Of a DNA stretch of 64,000 bases, positions 11,222 through 21,238 are shown in pieces. The notes under the pieces were generated by a model. The model did no database searches, was not told where the DNA came from, and saw only the letters and a program-made list of their open reading frames with translations. A program made the translations under genes and the position numbers. Every line of letters begins with the position of its first letter. The first letter of the stretch is position 1. This DNA is from Thereva unica (lineage: Eukaryota; Arthropoda; Insecta; Diptera; Therevidae), in contig OX465281.1 in assembly GCA_949987705.1 (NCBI GenBank), forward strand, positions 192,497,112-192,561,111. Direction: 5' to 3'.

Positions 11222-12331
11222 AGAAGATAATCGCGAAAACCCCTAAAAAGGGGTGTTTTTTGCATTTTTAAGGGTGACGCCCATGTTTTAGAACCGCGGG
11301 ACCCCGATTTTCGTGATCAGCGTCCCCAAAAACCTTTCGGGTTCGATTTTCTTAACGGTGTTATTTTGGAACACCCTAACGCGCGTTTTGAATGGACTAT
11401 CTGTGCAGTTCTGAACTGTGCTGGAATTGATTGCGATAGCATTTTCTTACAAAGTAGCATTACATTTGTTTTTAAATTTACTCTCCCTTACAGCAGAGTT
11501 TATGCTACCGACGCGACGTAAAAAATCGGAATCAACTCCAGCGTAGTTTAGAATAGACCTGAATATACTTTGCTTGATTGACTCGGTAGTTCGTGTGGCA
11601 TACTTATCCCCTTACGCTCATTCGTGGGGAATCCCCTGTCCTAGTCGTAGAATAACATTTACTGTGTTTCCATGAACCGGGGTAGAGTATTCGTTGAGTT
11701 TACGGAAAGCCTTTTCCCTCAATTCAACTCGATGACAGTTGTGGGTTGAAGTGACAGATAAGTAATTTTAAGTCGTATCTCCGTTGGTATGTATGCAGTA
11801 AACGAACTTAAACAAATTCATATGCAAAACCCGGCCTAATCCAACGTGTTTCGTGAGGTTTTGTTGGATTTAACGAACTTGACTCAACCCGGGGTTGTTA
11901 CTCTGGCGCTCACTTTACGTTAAGCGATTTTGTGCTATTGCTGTATTGCTTAGTAGGCAGATATCTTCAATTAACGAATTTAAATATTTTGTGGCGTGTA
12001 AAGCCTCAATTAGGGAGCAAAGTTCAAAGTTTAACTTATACGCGAAACATAAACTCAGTTGGTAATTTACCAAAGTTTCATTTTTTTTTATAAAACAAAC
12101 TCTGCCAATTTTGCTGGCACGTTACAGCACTTGACGGAACTTTATCTGTCAACTAATGCAACGCTAAGCTAAGCCTAGGTTGTGAAAAGTCATGCTCAGC
12201 TAAGGTTCGCAACGCAACGCTGCTATGTAACTGGGCCTTTATACTGGCCGCAACGGAGCGGAGAGTCAACGCAATGGAATTTTGCTTCTTATACTGACGG
12301 AATCGAACGTAGCAAATAGAGGTCCCGCCAA
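11222..12331. other. No gene; interior of the hAT-like element
   Basis: 11232-11375 matches ~3795-3905 (dispersed repeat). The remainder to 12331 is non-coding, with no frame showing a known domain. Confidence 0.45.
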
Positions 12332-12730
12332 GGGGGCGTTCAAGTATTACGTAACGCAATTTTTGAAAATTTTGGACCCCCCCCTCCCCCCCTGTAACGC
12401 GCCGTAACGTTTTTCTGTACCCCCCCCCACCCTAAACGTTACGTAACACCCAACACTTTTACGTGAAAGTGACAATTATATGACGCAAAGTACCAGAAAG
12501 CCGCTAAAATAGCTTATTTATTGTTTTAATCGCGATTACCCGTAACACATAAACGAAAAGGGTTGCTAAGTTGGGAGATTTGAATGCCCTATTTTTTTAT
12601 TTAAATAAAAAAACAATGTTACGTAACGCGTTGTTCGAACCCCCCCCCCCGCCCCTGTAACGCATCGTAACGTTTTACAAACCCCCTCCCCCCCCCCCAA
12701 AATGCGTTACGTATTACTTGAACGCTCCCC
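12332..12730. mobile_element. Miniature inverted-repeat element with poly-C tracts
   Basis: Left end gggggcgttcaagtattacg at 12332 and right end cgtattacttgaacgctccc finishing at 12730 are inverted repeats of ~27 bp. Each arm continues through a tgtaacgc..cgtaacgttt block flanked by long C-runs (12367-12390, 12420-12430, 12640-12655, 12682-12698), so the arms are complementary only around those runs. No coding capacity. Confidence 0.75.
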
Positions 12731-12985
12731 AAAAGAGTTTATGCCGGAGCGCGCAGCTGGAGAAATTAAAGCTGCACACAAATAAAAATTGCGCACATAT
12801 TGATAAGAAATGCGCTTATGTATTTTCAAATTTCCCCTTCGAAATTTGTTGCGACTAGGCTAAGGGACGTTTCTCTATTAAGTCCCGGTTCTTGTAAGAG
12901 GTGATTCTACTGCCGAAATCCCGAGAATCCTGCGGATCCCGCATGTCTAGTCCCGCATTACTGATCCCGCAAAAACAGTGCGGGA

Positions 12986-14665
12986 TTGGATTCCCTAGTA
13001 TCGTCAATGGATGGCGTGCATACCGTTGGGTATGCAGATGATGTAGCGATTGTGGCACGTGGCAAGTTTATGAGCACTACGGCAGATATCATGAGGAATG
13101 CACTCCAAGTGGTTGAGCAGTGGTGTACGGAACAGGGCCTCACCATAAATGCCAATAAGACAGACGCGATAATCTTCACTAGGAAGATTAAAGATCTGGA
13201 TTTTCAGCCCCTCATGCTTTTTGGATCGAGGATCAAGGTGTCTGGGATGGTCAAGTATCTGGGTGTATACTTGGACTCGCGACTAACCTGGAAATACCAC
13301 GTTGAAGAGAAGATTAAGAAGGCGACAAGGGTGCTTCTCCAGTGCAGAAGAGTATGTGGACTAAGGTGGGGTATCTCACCAAGGTTAGCATACTGGACAT
13401 ATACCATGATGGTGAGACCCATCATAACTTATGCCTCGGTGGTCTGGTGGACTAAAGCCACACAGAAAACCGTCAAGAGGCATTTGGACAAGGTGCAAAG
13501 AATGGCCAGCGTAGGTGTGAGCGGTGCTTTCCGCACCACACCCGCCGCGGCATTGGAGGCGCTGTTAGGTCTGCTGCCGTTAGATCTCCAGGTGATGAAG
13601 ACTGCGGCAGCCTCAGCGATTCGGATGAGACGGGATGCCGCATGGCAGGCGTCAGGAACCTTATATGGGCACATGAAGATCCTGGATCGCATTAAAGGGA
13701 TTAGGGAGCTCATGATGCCCATGGAAGGGATCACAAAAATGAGGGTGACCGAAAGGTATCATAAAACCCTCATAGGGAACGGAACGCTCCCGGAAGGGAG
13801 ACCGGAAGACATATATATCTTCACGGACGGATCCATGATTGACGGCAGAGCAGGTGCGGGAGTCTTCTCAGAGGACTTAAATCTGACCTGCTCTCTGGCT
13901 TTGGGGAATTACACCTCAGTCTACCAGGCGGAAATGCTTGCTCTGCTGCATGCGCTGGATCACATAAATGAGGGTCAAGTGCAGGGAAGAAGTATCCTTA
14001 TAGCACTGGACAATCAGGCTGTGATTAAGCGCATGAATCAGACAGAGATTAATGCGTCTCTGGCGTTGGAATGTGTCCAAAAACTGAACAGGTGTGCGCA
14101 ACAAAACAACGTGACGCTAGCTTGGGTTAGAGGACATACAGGCATCGATGGGAACGAAAAGGCTGACAACCTGGCAAAACAGGGGTCAACCTCGGAATTC
14201 TGGGGACCGGAGCCATACTCTGCCATTGGCAGAGGGTTGGTAAGGAACTACATCGAGAAATGGGTCGCTGAGGAACACCGGAGACGGTGGGACGCTATGA
14301 CCACGTGTAGGCAGGCTAAGATGGTGCTTACGTTGCCGATTACCGCAGCCAGAAGAAGGATCCTGCATATGCAAAGGAGAACCCTCAGATGGTTGGTGGC
14401 ACTGATTACAGGACACGGATGTTTCAGGTATCACCTAAAAAGAATGGGAATTCTGGAGGATGACACCTGTCGGATGTGCCTGGAGGAACCTGAGACGGCC
14501 ACACACATAGTGTGTCACTGTCCGGCGGTGGCGAGGAAAAGGGCTGCCATAACTGGACTCCATTGGATGGAGGACATGAGGCAGACTCCCTTCAATCAGC
14601 TGCTGGCGATAACTAGGGGAGTCGAAGTAAGGGAGCAATGGTACAACCCACTGCAACCCCAATAA
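12986..14665 (+). CDS. RNase H-bearing LINE polyprotein (5'-truncated)
   Basis: A 559-residue frame; LINE-derived sequence starts at about residue 10. It opens in the reverse transcriptase active site (GYADDVAIVARG; YADD at residues 16-19), continues through palm/thumb (KYLGVYLDSRLTW, YASVVWW), then an RNase H domain from ~residue 277: FTDGSMIDGRAGAG (first Asp), YQAEMLALLHAL (Glu), IALDNQAV (Asp), WVRGHTGIDGNEKAD (His, Asp), and a C-terminal CRMCLEEPETATHIVCHC zinc motif near residue 494. RNase H after the polymerase marks the I-type groups of non-LTR elements. The first residues come from the flanking hAT end, so the upstream start is accidental. Confidence 0.88.
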   Translation: MDSLVSSMDGVHTVGYADDVAIVARGKFMSTTADIMRNALQVVEQWCTEQGLTINANKTDAIIFTRKIKDLDFQPLMLFGSRIKVSGMVKYLGVYLDSRLTWKYHVEEKIKKATRVLLQCRRVCGLRWGISPRLAYWTYTMMVRPIITYASVVWWTKATQKTVKRHLDKVQRMASVGVSGAFRTTPAAALEALLGLLPLDLQVMKTAAASAIRMRRDAAWQASGTLYGHMKILDRIKGIRELMMPMEGITKMRVTERYHKTLIGNGTLPEGRPEDIYIFTDGSMIDGRAGAGVFSEDLNLTCSLALGNYTSVYQAEMLALLHALDHINEGQVQGRSILIALDNQAVIKRMNQTEINASLALECVQKLNRCAQQNNVTLAWVRGHTGIDGNEKADNLAKQGSTSEFWGPEPYSAIGRGLVRNYIEKWVAEEHRRRWDAMTTCRQAKMVLTLPITAARRRILHMQRRTLRWLVALITGHGCFRYHLKRMGILEDDTCRMCLEEPETATHIVCHCPAVARKRAAITGLHWMEDMRQTPFNQLLAITRGVEVREQWYNPLQPQ

Positions 14666-14751
14666 GATGACTCTAGGTAGAGGGACGAAAAGGGACCCGC
14701 AAATAGTGGTCTGATTCGATATCCCTCGAAAATCTATATCGTCAATGGATG
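12999..14751 (+). mobile_element. LINE insertion with 15-bp target-site duplication
   Basis: The 15-mer tatcgtcaatggatg is present at 12999-13013 and 14737-14751, bracketing the LINE (13014-14736). The element is 5'-truncated at the polymerase active site and ends ccctcgaaaatcta without a poly(A) tail. It landed exactly at the right edge of the hAT-like element, overlapping that element's own target duplication. Confidence 0.88.
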
Positions 14752-14842
14752 TGATATCAATGAATTCAGTAAGCATTGCGACCAATTTCCAGTCGAACAA
14801 CGATTCAGCGATATTTTGGACAAACAAACGGAAATGCAAAAA
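14744..14842 (+). pseudogene. Continuation of decayed hAT-type gene
   Basis: Reads NGCDINEFSKHCDQFPVEQR then FSDILDKQTEMQK and a stop. With the two upstream insertions removed it is in frame with the piece ending at 9964 (..PVECI[D/V]). The combined stretch is ~72 residues with no domain I can name on its own. Neighbouring fragments further down support a hAT origin. Confidence 0.45.
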
Positions 14843-15132
14843 TAGTACCACAGAATAGCTTTTGCTTAGAGAAAATCAGCATGCTTGCGCTCACAGCTTC
14901 AGCGTAGATAAAATCAGACATATAAGATTTGGCATCGGAATTTTAAAACATTTGTATCGATGTTGATGAAATTATCACCGAATGGATCTTCGTCGTTCAA
15001 AAATTAAAAAAATACGATCTACAGACGAGCTCTTGGTGAAAGTTCTTGAAGGGGTAGATCCAGCATCGTAGAGGTGAGCCTAGATATAAGAACATTTGCA
15101 AACTTGCAACCACTTTGTTCTCGTTACCATTT

Positions 15133-15210
15133 TCAAACGCCTCACTGGAGAGGGAATTCTCCATTACAAACGGTTTTAAATATAAGCTGCGCAGTAGATG
15201 TTAATCATGC
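15133..15210 (+). pseudogene. hAT C-terminal dimerisation motif remnant
   Basis: Reads SNASLEREFSITNGFKYKLR followed by SRC and a stop. The S-N-A-x-x-E-R-x-F-S core is the signature of the hAT transposase C-terminal dimerisation region. The stretch between 14842 and here, including ISMLALTASA at ~14876-14906, looks like the same gene in several broken frames. Confidence 0.55.
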
Positions 15211-15423
15211 CAATAAGGTTTGTGTTAACGGGGAAAACGTCTAACTTTGAGCCTTCGGCAAAATTTTTCATTTGTAACCGATAACCACAATATAAATAAT
15301 TTATTATTCCATTAGTTTTTTTTCCTATCATTCTTCGTTTTCTTTATTTTTACATTTTTTACATTTCGAAACGAACTTTCTTTTCTCCTTCAGTCTAAAT
15401 AGTGGATACTTAAAATTATTCTA

Positions 15424-15905
15424 TCAGATGACGCTATAAGCTCTGGGAAGCCTGCGCTCCCAAAGACTCCGGATGAGCTCCTCCCCATCCCCGAGACAGT
15501 TCCCTGCCAGACTCTGGAATCCCCTCAGGAAATCTGAGGGCTTGCGGTCTCCGGGCTCATGCGCCGCCAACAGCTGCTCGAGGCGGTTCCTGGTTGATAA
15601 ACCATATCGCTCCAGCAACCGCCTCTTAGCCTCAGTATAGCTGGCAGAGCTGAGGTCCGGAAAAGCATGCAAGAGGATCTTGGCTGCCTCCGTCGGGAGA
15701 GCGGACACAATGTGGGACAACTTCGTTTTGTCCGAAGTTATCCCGTTCAGCCCAAATTGAGCCTCAGCCTGGTAAAACCATACTGCCGGGTCACTTTGCG
15801 GCCAGGTTCAATCTAGCCGTTGAGGCTACGTCAACTTCTGCCCGAAGCCTACGCGCCGATCCGGCAGCCCCTCCTCCAGGCTGAGCAACGACTCATCCAT
15901 GTTAG
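15424..15905 (-). pseudogene. LTR retrotransposon Gag fragment (Gypsy-type)
   Basis: From about 15810 downward the frame reads WPQSDPAVWFYQAEAQFGLN, then ITSDKTKLSHIVSALPTEAA and YTEAKRRLLERYGLSTRNRL, DRKPSDFLRG, ending at ERRLPRAYSVI. The PAVWF.QAEAQF and LERYGLS..NRL phrases are typical of the Gag capsid region of insect Gypsy-type elements. Upstream (to ~15905) a different frame gives RRLRAEVDVASTARLNLA, so a frameshift or small deletion separates the two. No zinc knuckle, protease or LTR is visible. GC content (~57%) is well above the surroundings, as expected for a foreign insert. Confidence 0.75.
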
Positions 15906-16204
15906 TCCAGTCAAACGAAAAAACGCCATAATTGGAAGATAATTCGGAAGTTGCTGAAAATTGGAACAGCCCTTAAAAACATTATTATACATAAGCTGTA
16001 GAGACTGCCACAAACTTTTTTATTCAAGGTCAAAGGGTCAAAACATCAGTTTTTTGCAAATATATGCTAAACCGTACGTCTTATCAGAAAATTGTGTTTA
16101 CAACGTTTGTAGATTAGGCGATTATCTACAAAAAAAATATATTATACATTTTCTCGTAGGAATTGCCATTTCTGAGATATTGTCGTTTTAATAAGTTAAA
16201 ATAC

Positions 16205-16353
16205 TCATATTCTATCATTCCCGACTTGTAAAGGTCATCAGAAGTTTAATAAATCCTTTGTTGGAGTACGCGGCTAATATTTTCAGGGGTGATTCCTGGA
16301 TGTCTTTGGAGAAAAAAATTGTTTTACAGAGGGCAGCTATCTCCACTATCCCC
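16205..16353 (+). pseudogene. Probable LINE thumb-region fragment
   Basis: One frame reads RLVKVIRSLINPLLEYAANI then FRGDSWMSLEKKIVLQRAAI. The pattern L-x-x-P-L-L-E-Y-A ... L-E-x-x-x-x-x-Q-R matches the reverse transcriptase thumb of non-LTR elements. It is short, ends at a stop, and belongs to a family different from the other LINEs here. Confidence 0.4.
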
Positions 16354-16423
16354 TAAGATACAGGGTGATTAGGGAAAAAAATTTGCTTTTTTTTAAATTT
16401 ACTGAAATTTGAATAACTCCTAA

Positions 16424-17842
16424 TAGTCCAATCAATCTACGGAATCACCATGTTAATTTCCAGACAATTGAAGGCAGGAAAAAAAATATGGGCGTGTAGA
16501 ACACTTAATTTGAAGAATGATAGCGTTTTTTTTACGGAACTGCATTGGCGAACTTAACCTAAAAAAATCGCAAAAGTCAAAAAACCGGTTTTTCGCCAAT
16601 AAAACAAAAAGTTGAGCTCGGATCCGAAAAAGTTAAATTATAAAGTTATAGGTATTAAAATTATCTTTCAATTGATGTGGTACAAAATATTGGTTAGTGT
16701 CTTATACATGGAGAAAAATGCTAAAAACCGTTAAAAATCGCTTCTTTTTCTTTTATTTTTTTCTTTTTATTGATGCGACCTAGAAACTTTTTACTTGGTA
16801 AAAATGTTGCTTTTGGCAATCTGAAAACTCATTATTTTTTTGGCTCGAAATTTTGCAAAATATGGGTGAAATTACGATTTATGTAAAAAAAAGCGTTTTC
16901 GTAAAATCCTTCGTCTACAGCTCCTCGACCTCGTAGGACATTTTTTCGATGCTCTTTTTCTTCGTTAAGAGTTAGACTATCATGCAATATAAGTTAAAAT
17001 TGGAATTTTTCAATTTTATGTACAAAAAACTCCACCGCAAAAAGACAAGTTTTTTTGCCGCAAAAAAAAAACAAGTTTTTTATTTCATTATTTTTCGACT
17101 CTAACCTACTATTTAATAAAAGTTTATATTCTTTTTAGAGAATAAATAGGTAATTTGGTCATACAGTAGGTTAGAGTCGAAAAATAATGAAATAAAAAAC
17201 TTGTCTTTTTTGCGGCAAAAAAACTTGTCTTTTTGCGGTGGAGTTTTTTGTACATAAAATTGAAAAATTCCAATTTTAACTTATATTGCATGATAGTCTA
17301 ACTCTTAACGAAGAAAAAGAGCTTCGAAAAAATGTCCTACGAGGTCGAGGAGCTGTAGACGAAGGATTTTACGAAAACGCTTTTTTTACATAAATCGTAA
17401 TTTCACCCATATTTTGCAAAATTTCGAGCCAAAAAAAATAATGAGTTTTCAGATTGCCAAAAGCAACATTTTTACCAAATAAAAAGTTTCTAGGTCGCAT
17501 CAATAAAAAGAAAAAAAATAAAAGAAAAAGAAGCGATTTTTAGCGGTTTTTAGCATTTTTCTCCATGTATAAGACACTAACCAATATTTTGTACCACATC
17601 AATTGAAAGATAATTTTAATACCTATAACTTTATAATTTAACTTTTTCGGATCCGAGCTCAACTTTTTGTTTTATTGGCGAAAAACCGGTTTTTTGACTT
17701 TTGCGATTTTTTTAGGTTAAGTTCGCCAATGCAGTTCCGTAAAAAAAAACGCTATCATTCTTCAAATTAAGTGTTCTACACGCCCATATTTTTTTTTCCT
17801 GCCTTCAATTGTCTGGAGAATTTCCGTAGATTGATTGGACTA
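16424..17842. mobile_element. 1.4-kb near-perfect palindromic (foldback) element
   Basis: Left arm 16424-17110 and right arm 17165-17842 are inverted copies over ~680 bp with only a few small indels and substitutions, around a 54-bp spacer. The outer ends are tagtccaatcaatctac and its complement; TAA stands on both sides (16421-16423, 17843-17845), consistent with a 3-bp target duplication as in PIF/Harbinger elements. It is AT-rich with no reading frame of note. A transcript would fold into a long hairpin. Confidence 0.85.
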
Positions 17843-18369
17843 TAAAGTAATTATCATAAAGTAGCCTAATTAGGCTCATCTTTTAGGTAAATGTGTATTC
17901 TTATATTTGGTATAAAGCACAGGAACCTGAGTGACTCCGTTCAAAAAATATGTAGGCTCAAACCAATGCTTTGCATCTAGACCTGGCAGATTTCTTCATT
18001 TTTCTCAGAAAATTCGTTACTAACAGTACATTTTTTTTGCGTTTCTGATGACCTACAATATTTCCATACACAATAAGTGTTTATTTTGGGTAGTTTTGTA
18101 GGTAGTAGTAGTAGTTTTATCGTGAACAATTAAAAAGTTACTCGTCTTTCAACTGCGGCATAGTTCTAATACAGTTGAAAATTGCTGCAGACCATAAAAA
18201 CAAAGGTACCAAAAAATCCGTGTTATGCAAAACAAAACAAAAAAAAAATGCAATGTCAATGGTAAAAAGCAGTTTTTTGCAATTACCTCTACTACTACGA
18301 ATTACCATTCATGACTTATCGACATTTTAAAAATGTAATAAAAAGTCGAATTCTACACTCTTTGTTTTA
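17843..18369. other. No recognisable gene
   Basis: AT-rich, many A and T runs, no domain-bearing frame on either strand. Confidence 0.4.
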
Positions 18370-18680
18370 CACACCATCTCCGGGGAGGTGTATTTTTCTA
18401 CTATCAAGTGCAAGTGTGGCTAGGTAACGAGCTGGACCCTGAAGACTGGGGATGGGTATTCAAAGATAACAGCTTGGTGCCAATTCCGACTTTACTTCCG
18501 CCTGCTCTAGAAAAACTTCTCAAAACTATTTTTTGTAATTGTAAGAAAGGCTGCAATTATAATTATGGCTGTAAAAAAGATTGGGTGTGCAAATTTATGT
18601 TCGTAGAAATCAAACCTTTCTCGATCGTCCTGGACTTAGTGTGTGAAAATATTATAAAATATAAATTTTCAAGAATTTGA
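18370..18680 (+). pseudogene. CXC (Tesmin/TSO1-like) domain protein fragment
   Basis: The frame gives FFYYQVQVWLGNELDPEDWG then W, VPIPTLLPPALEKLLKTIFC and NCKKGCNYNYGCKKDW. I recognise the block WLGN.LDP.DWGW...PI.T..PPAPE.LL..IFC.CKKGC...CGCKK as a domain spread through many insect genomes in multicopy proteins; the cysteine pattern is CXC-like. The expected downstream cysteines are lost here (CKFMFVEIK), and no upstream exon is visible, so this is a decayed fragment. The Met at 18408 is internal. Confidence 0.5.
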
Positions 18681-18828
18681 AGATCCCACAAATTTTACAC
18701 ACAGCGGGATAATTTATGGATTAAAACAATTGTGTCGTTTTTTATCGTTGGTAATCCGCTTTAAGACTATTGTAGCTTTTCTACGTATTCCACCATCAGA
18801 GTTCAAACTTTTAACATTCTTTCCATAA

Positions 18829-19425
18829 TGGGGCCCATCCACAGGCCAACTGGTTGCCCAAACTGAGTTGTGTTGGCACTGAATCGCAGTGTGTATGGGG
18901 CAGTTGGCAAACTGATTTGACAGTTGGGGTTGCAGTTGGGATAAATCAAAATCTTTTAATTTTATGGGGGCGGGGCCTAGAGTTTGGGCAACTAGTCGCG
19001 CTGTGTATGTTGCAGTTTGGCAAACTACTTGAATGAATTAACCCAAAATTCGAAAAATATATTTTTTTGCAAGTTTATATTTTCATTGTATTGCATAATT
19101 TTTAATTTAAATTATGAAAGTTCACATAATATTAAATTATTTTCATAATTTATATGTTTAGGATTTAATTTATATTTTAAAAACATACAAATATTTATAT
19201 TAATAATTAAAAAATTTATAATTAACATAAAAAATCATTACTACCCATTTTTTATAATCATAAAACTTAATCGCGGGTTTTCTACAATTTTATTTAACGT
19301 TCAAATTGCCTATAAAATACTGAATTGACAGTTGAAGTATCAACTCAATTGAAGCGTTAGTGGCAAAACACCAACTCTTTACACAACTCAGTTTGGGCAA
19401 CCAGTTGGCCTGTGGATGGGCCCCA
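18829..19425 (+). mobile_element. PIF/Harbinger-type miniature element, copy 1 (597 bp)
   Basis: Long inverted ends: tggggcccatccacaggcca at 18829 and the complement finishing at 19425; the match extends through caactggttgcccaaactga. Flanks are TAA on the left and TTA on the right, close to the 3-bp TWA targets of PIF/Harbinger. The interior includes a second gggcaact/ttggcaaact subterminal block and an AT-rich core. Nearly identical to copy 2. Confidence 0.85.
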
Positions 19426-19503
19426 TTACTAGGAAAAGTGGCTATGAGGTGTTTGCTTTTCTTAAACTAGCTAAATTTTCTAAAAGTTGGCGCTCATTTA
19501 TAA

Positions 19504-20100
19504 TGGGGCCCATCCACAGGCCAACTGGTTGCCCAAACTGAGTTGTGTTGGCACTGAATCGCAGCGTGTATGGGGCAGTTGGCAAACTGATTTGACAGTT
19601 GGGGTTGCAGTTGGGATAAATCAAAATCTTTTAATTTTATGGGGGCGGGGCCTAGAGTTTGGGCAACTAGTCGCGCTGTGTATGTTGCAGTTTGGCAAAC
19701 TACTTGCATTAATTAAGCCTGAATTCGAAAATTATATTTTTTTGCAAGTTTATATTTTCATTGTATTGCATAATTTTTAATTTAAATTATGAAAGTTCAC
19801 ATAATATTAAATTATTTTCATAATTTATATGTTTAGGATTTAATTTATATTTTAAAAACATACAAATATTTATATTGATAATTAAAAAATTTATAATTAA
19901 CATAAAAAATCATTACTACCCATTTTTTATAATCATAAAACTTAATCGCAGGTTTTCTACAATTTTATTTAACGTTCAAATTGCCTATAAAATACTGAAT
20001 TGACAGTTGAAGTATCAACTCAGTTGAAGCGTTTGTGGCAAAACACCAACTCTTTGCACAACTCAGTTTGGGCAACCAGTTGGCCTGTGGATGGGCCCCA
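19504..20100 (+). mobile_element. PIF/Harbinger-type miniature element, copy 2 (597 bp)
   Basis: Same length and orientation as copy 1, 78 bp downstream, with only scattered substitutions. TAA flanks both sides (19501-19503, 20101-20103), a clean target duplication. The word ggcgctcatttata stands just left (19490-19503) and again just right (20112-20125) of this copy, which is more than a 3-bp duplication explains. Confidence 0.88.
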
Positions 20101-21230
20101 TAAGAATTTCGGCGCTCATTTATAAGCTTTCTCTTATCTGTAAAAAAGTTTTGTTTTGTAAAAGAGATTTACCCAATGAATCTTGCTTTCGGCTTAATTC
20201 AGTTAAAACTAACTTAACTAATTCAGGATAATTCAACCTGGATGCGAAAGGAATTCACCAAAAATAGTTAACAATTAAATTAAGATTGAGCACCATTTCC
20301 ACTATACTCGAGTCTTAATGGACTTTCACATTTCAAATAATTGCGCTCGACAGAACATAATCGATTGTGTTCGAATTGCCTTCATCAGAGTCTCCTTGAG
20401 AACTTCATCCCCGCCAACATTCGGTATACTCAAGGACGAATGAGCAAAAGAAGAGATCACACCCTCATTTGACCAAATCGACCGAGCCCAAAGTGTAAAG
20501 TAAATATCTTGGTTTGGGAGTCTCGGGCTGGAATCCAAATTGAGATAAATAGATGAAATGAATGGTTAATGATTTTCCAGGATGTCTATTTATCTCGCAA
20601 TTTTTCCACCGTTCGCAAGTAGAAAACAAGCCGATGAAATTACAGGAGTCAATAAATCAAAATAAAGCCGGGGTGCAGGATGAAGCCTTCCAGGGATGCA
20701 TAAGGGATGCCAGAATGCTGAGGTGAGAAAACCCGTATACGTTTCCTGTCCAATTTGTAATTGTTAGCTTGACGGATGGATACATTTTGTCCGGCGACTC
20801 TTGTCCTTTGGTCATTAGTTAGTGGAGCACAACCACATTCAGGGATAAATATATTTGCAAGCGTTAGAATTCTATTATGGGAGTTCGGTTGTTTGCTAAG
20901 TTCAAATCCTTGTTTGGTGGACGTGTAACGAATGGCGGAAATTACGGTAAGCGGCAACAATAAAGAAAATGAAGCAAATTCTTATCTTAGTGTGTAAAGT
21001 TTGAGGAGTATGTAAGACGAAATGTAGCGGCGCCTGTTTCGTTACAAGCCAGCAACAGAGAAAGGTGAAAAATGAAAGCATATTTAGAAAGATGCTAGTC
21101 CGCGCGTGTACTACATCTTATCTGTGGATTTTTTCTGTCTTTTAATGAAGTATAGCGAAGAGTGGATGTGTTATTATACCATTAAAGCCCCAATACCGCA
21201 GATTCGTGGGCCAACCCTATGAAAGGTTTG
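20101..21230. other. No recognisable gene
   Basis: Ordinary AT-rich DNA; minus-strand frames at 20326 and 20649 have no recognisable motif or coding-like composition. Confidence 0.4.
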
Positions 21231-21238
21231 ACAGTCAG

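Larger units (their letters stand above)
9965..12997. mobile_element. hAT-like element with 19-bp inverted ends and 8-bp target duplication
   Basis: Ends: tagggaatccaatcccgca at 9965 and its exact complement tgcgggattggattcccta ending at 12997. The flanking 8-mers are gtatcgac (9957-9964) and gtatcgtc (12998-13005), 7 of 8 identical, the target duplication size of hAT elements. Subterminal ATCCCG motifs recur at both ends (for example cccgcattactgatcccgc). No transposase is visible, so it is non-autonomous. It carries a retroposon (10203-11221) and a miniature element (12332-12730). Confidence 0.75.

Noticed and set aside
18854..19036. Open frames repeated at 18854 and 19487 with the same protein sequence
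   Set aside because: They are the same non-coding miniature element read twice; duplication of the frame follows from duplication of the element.
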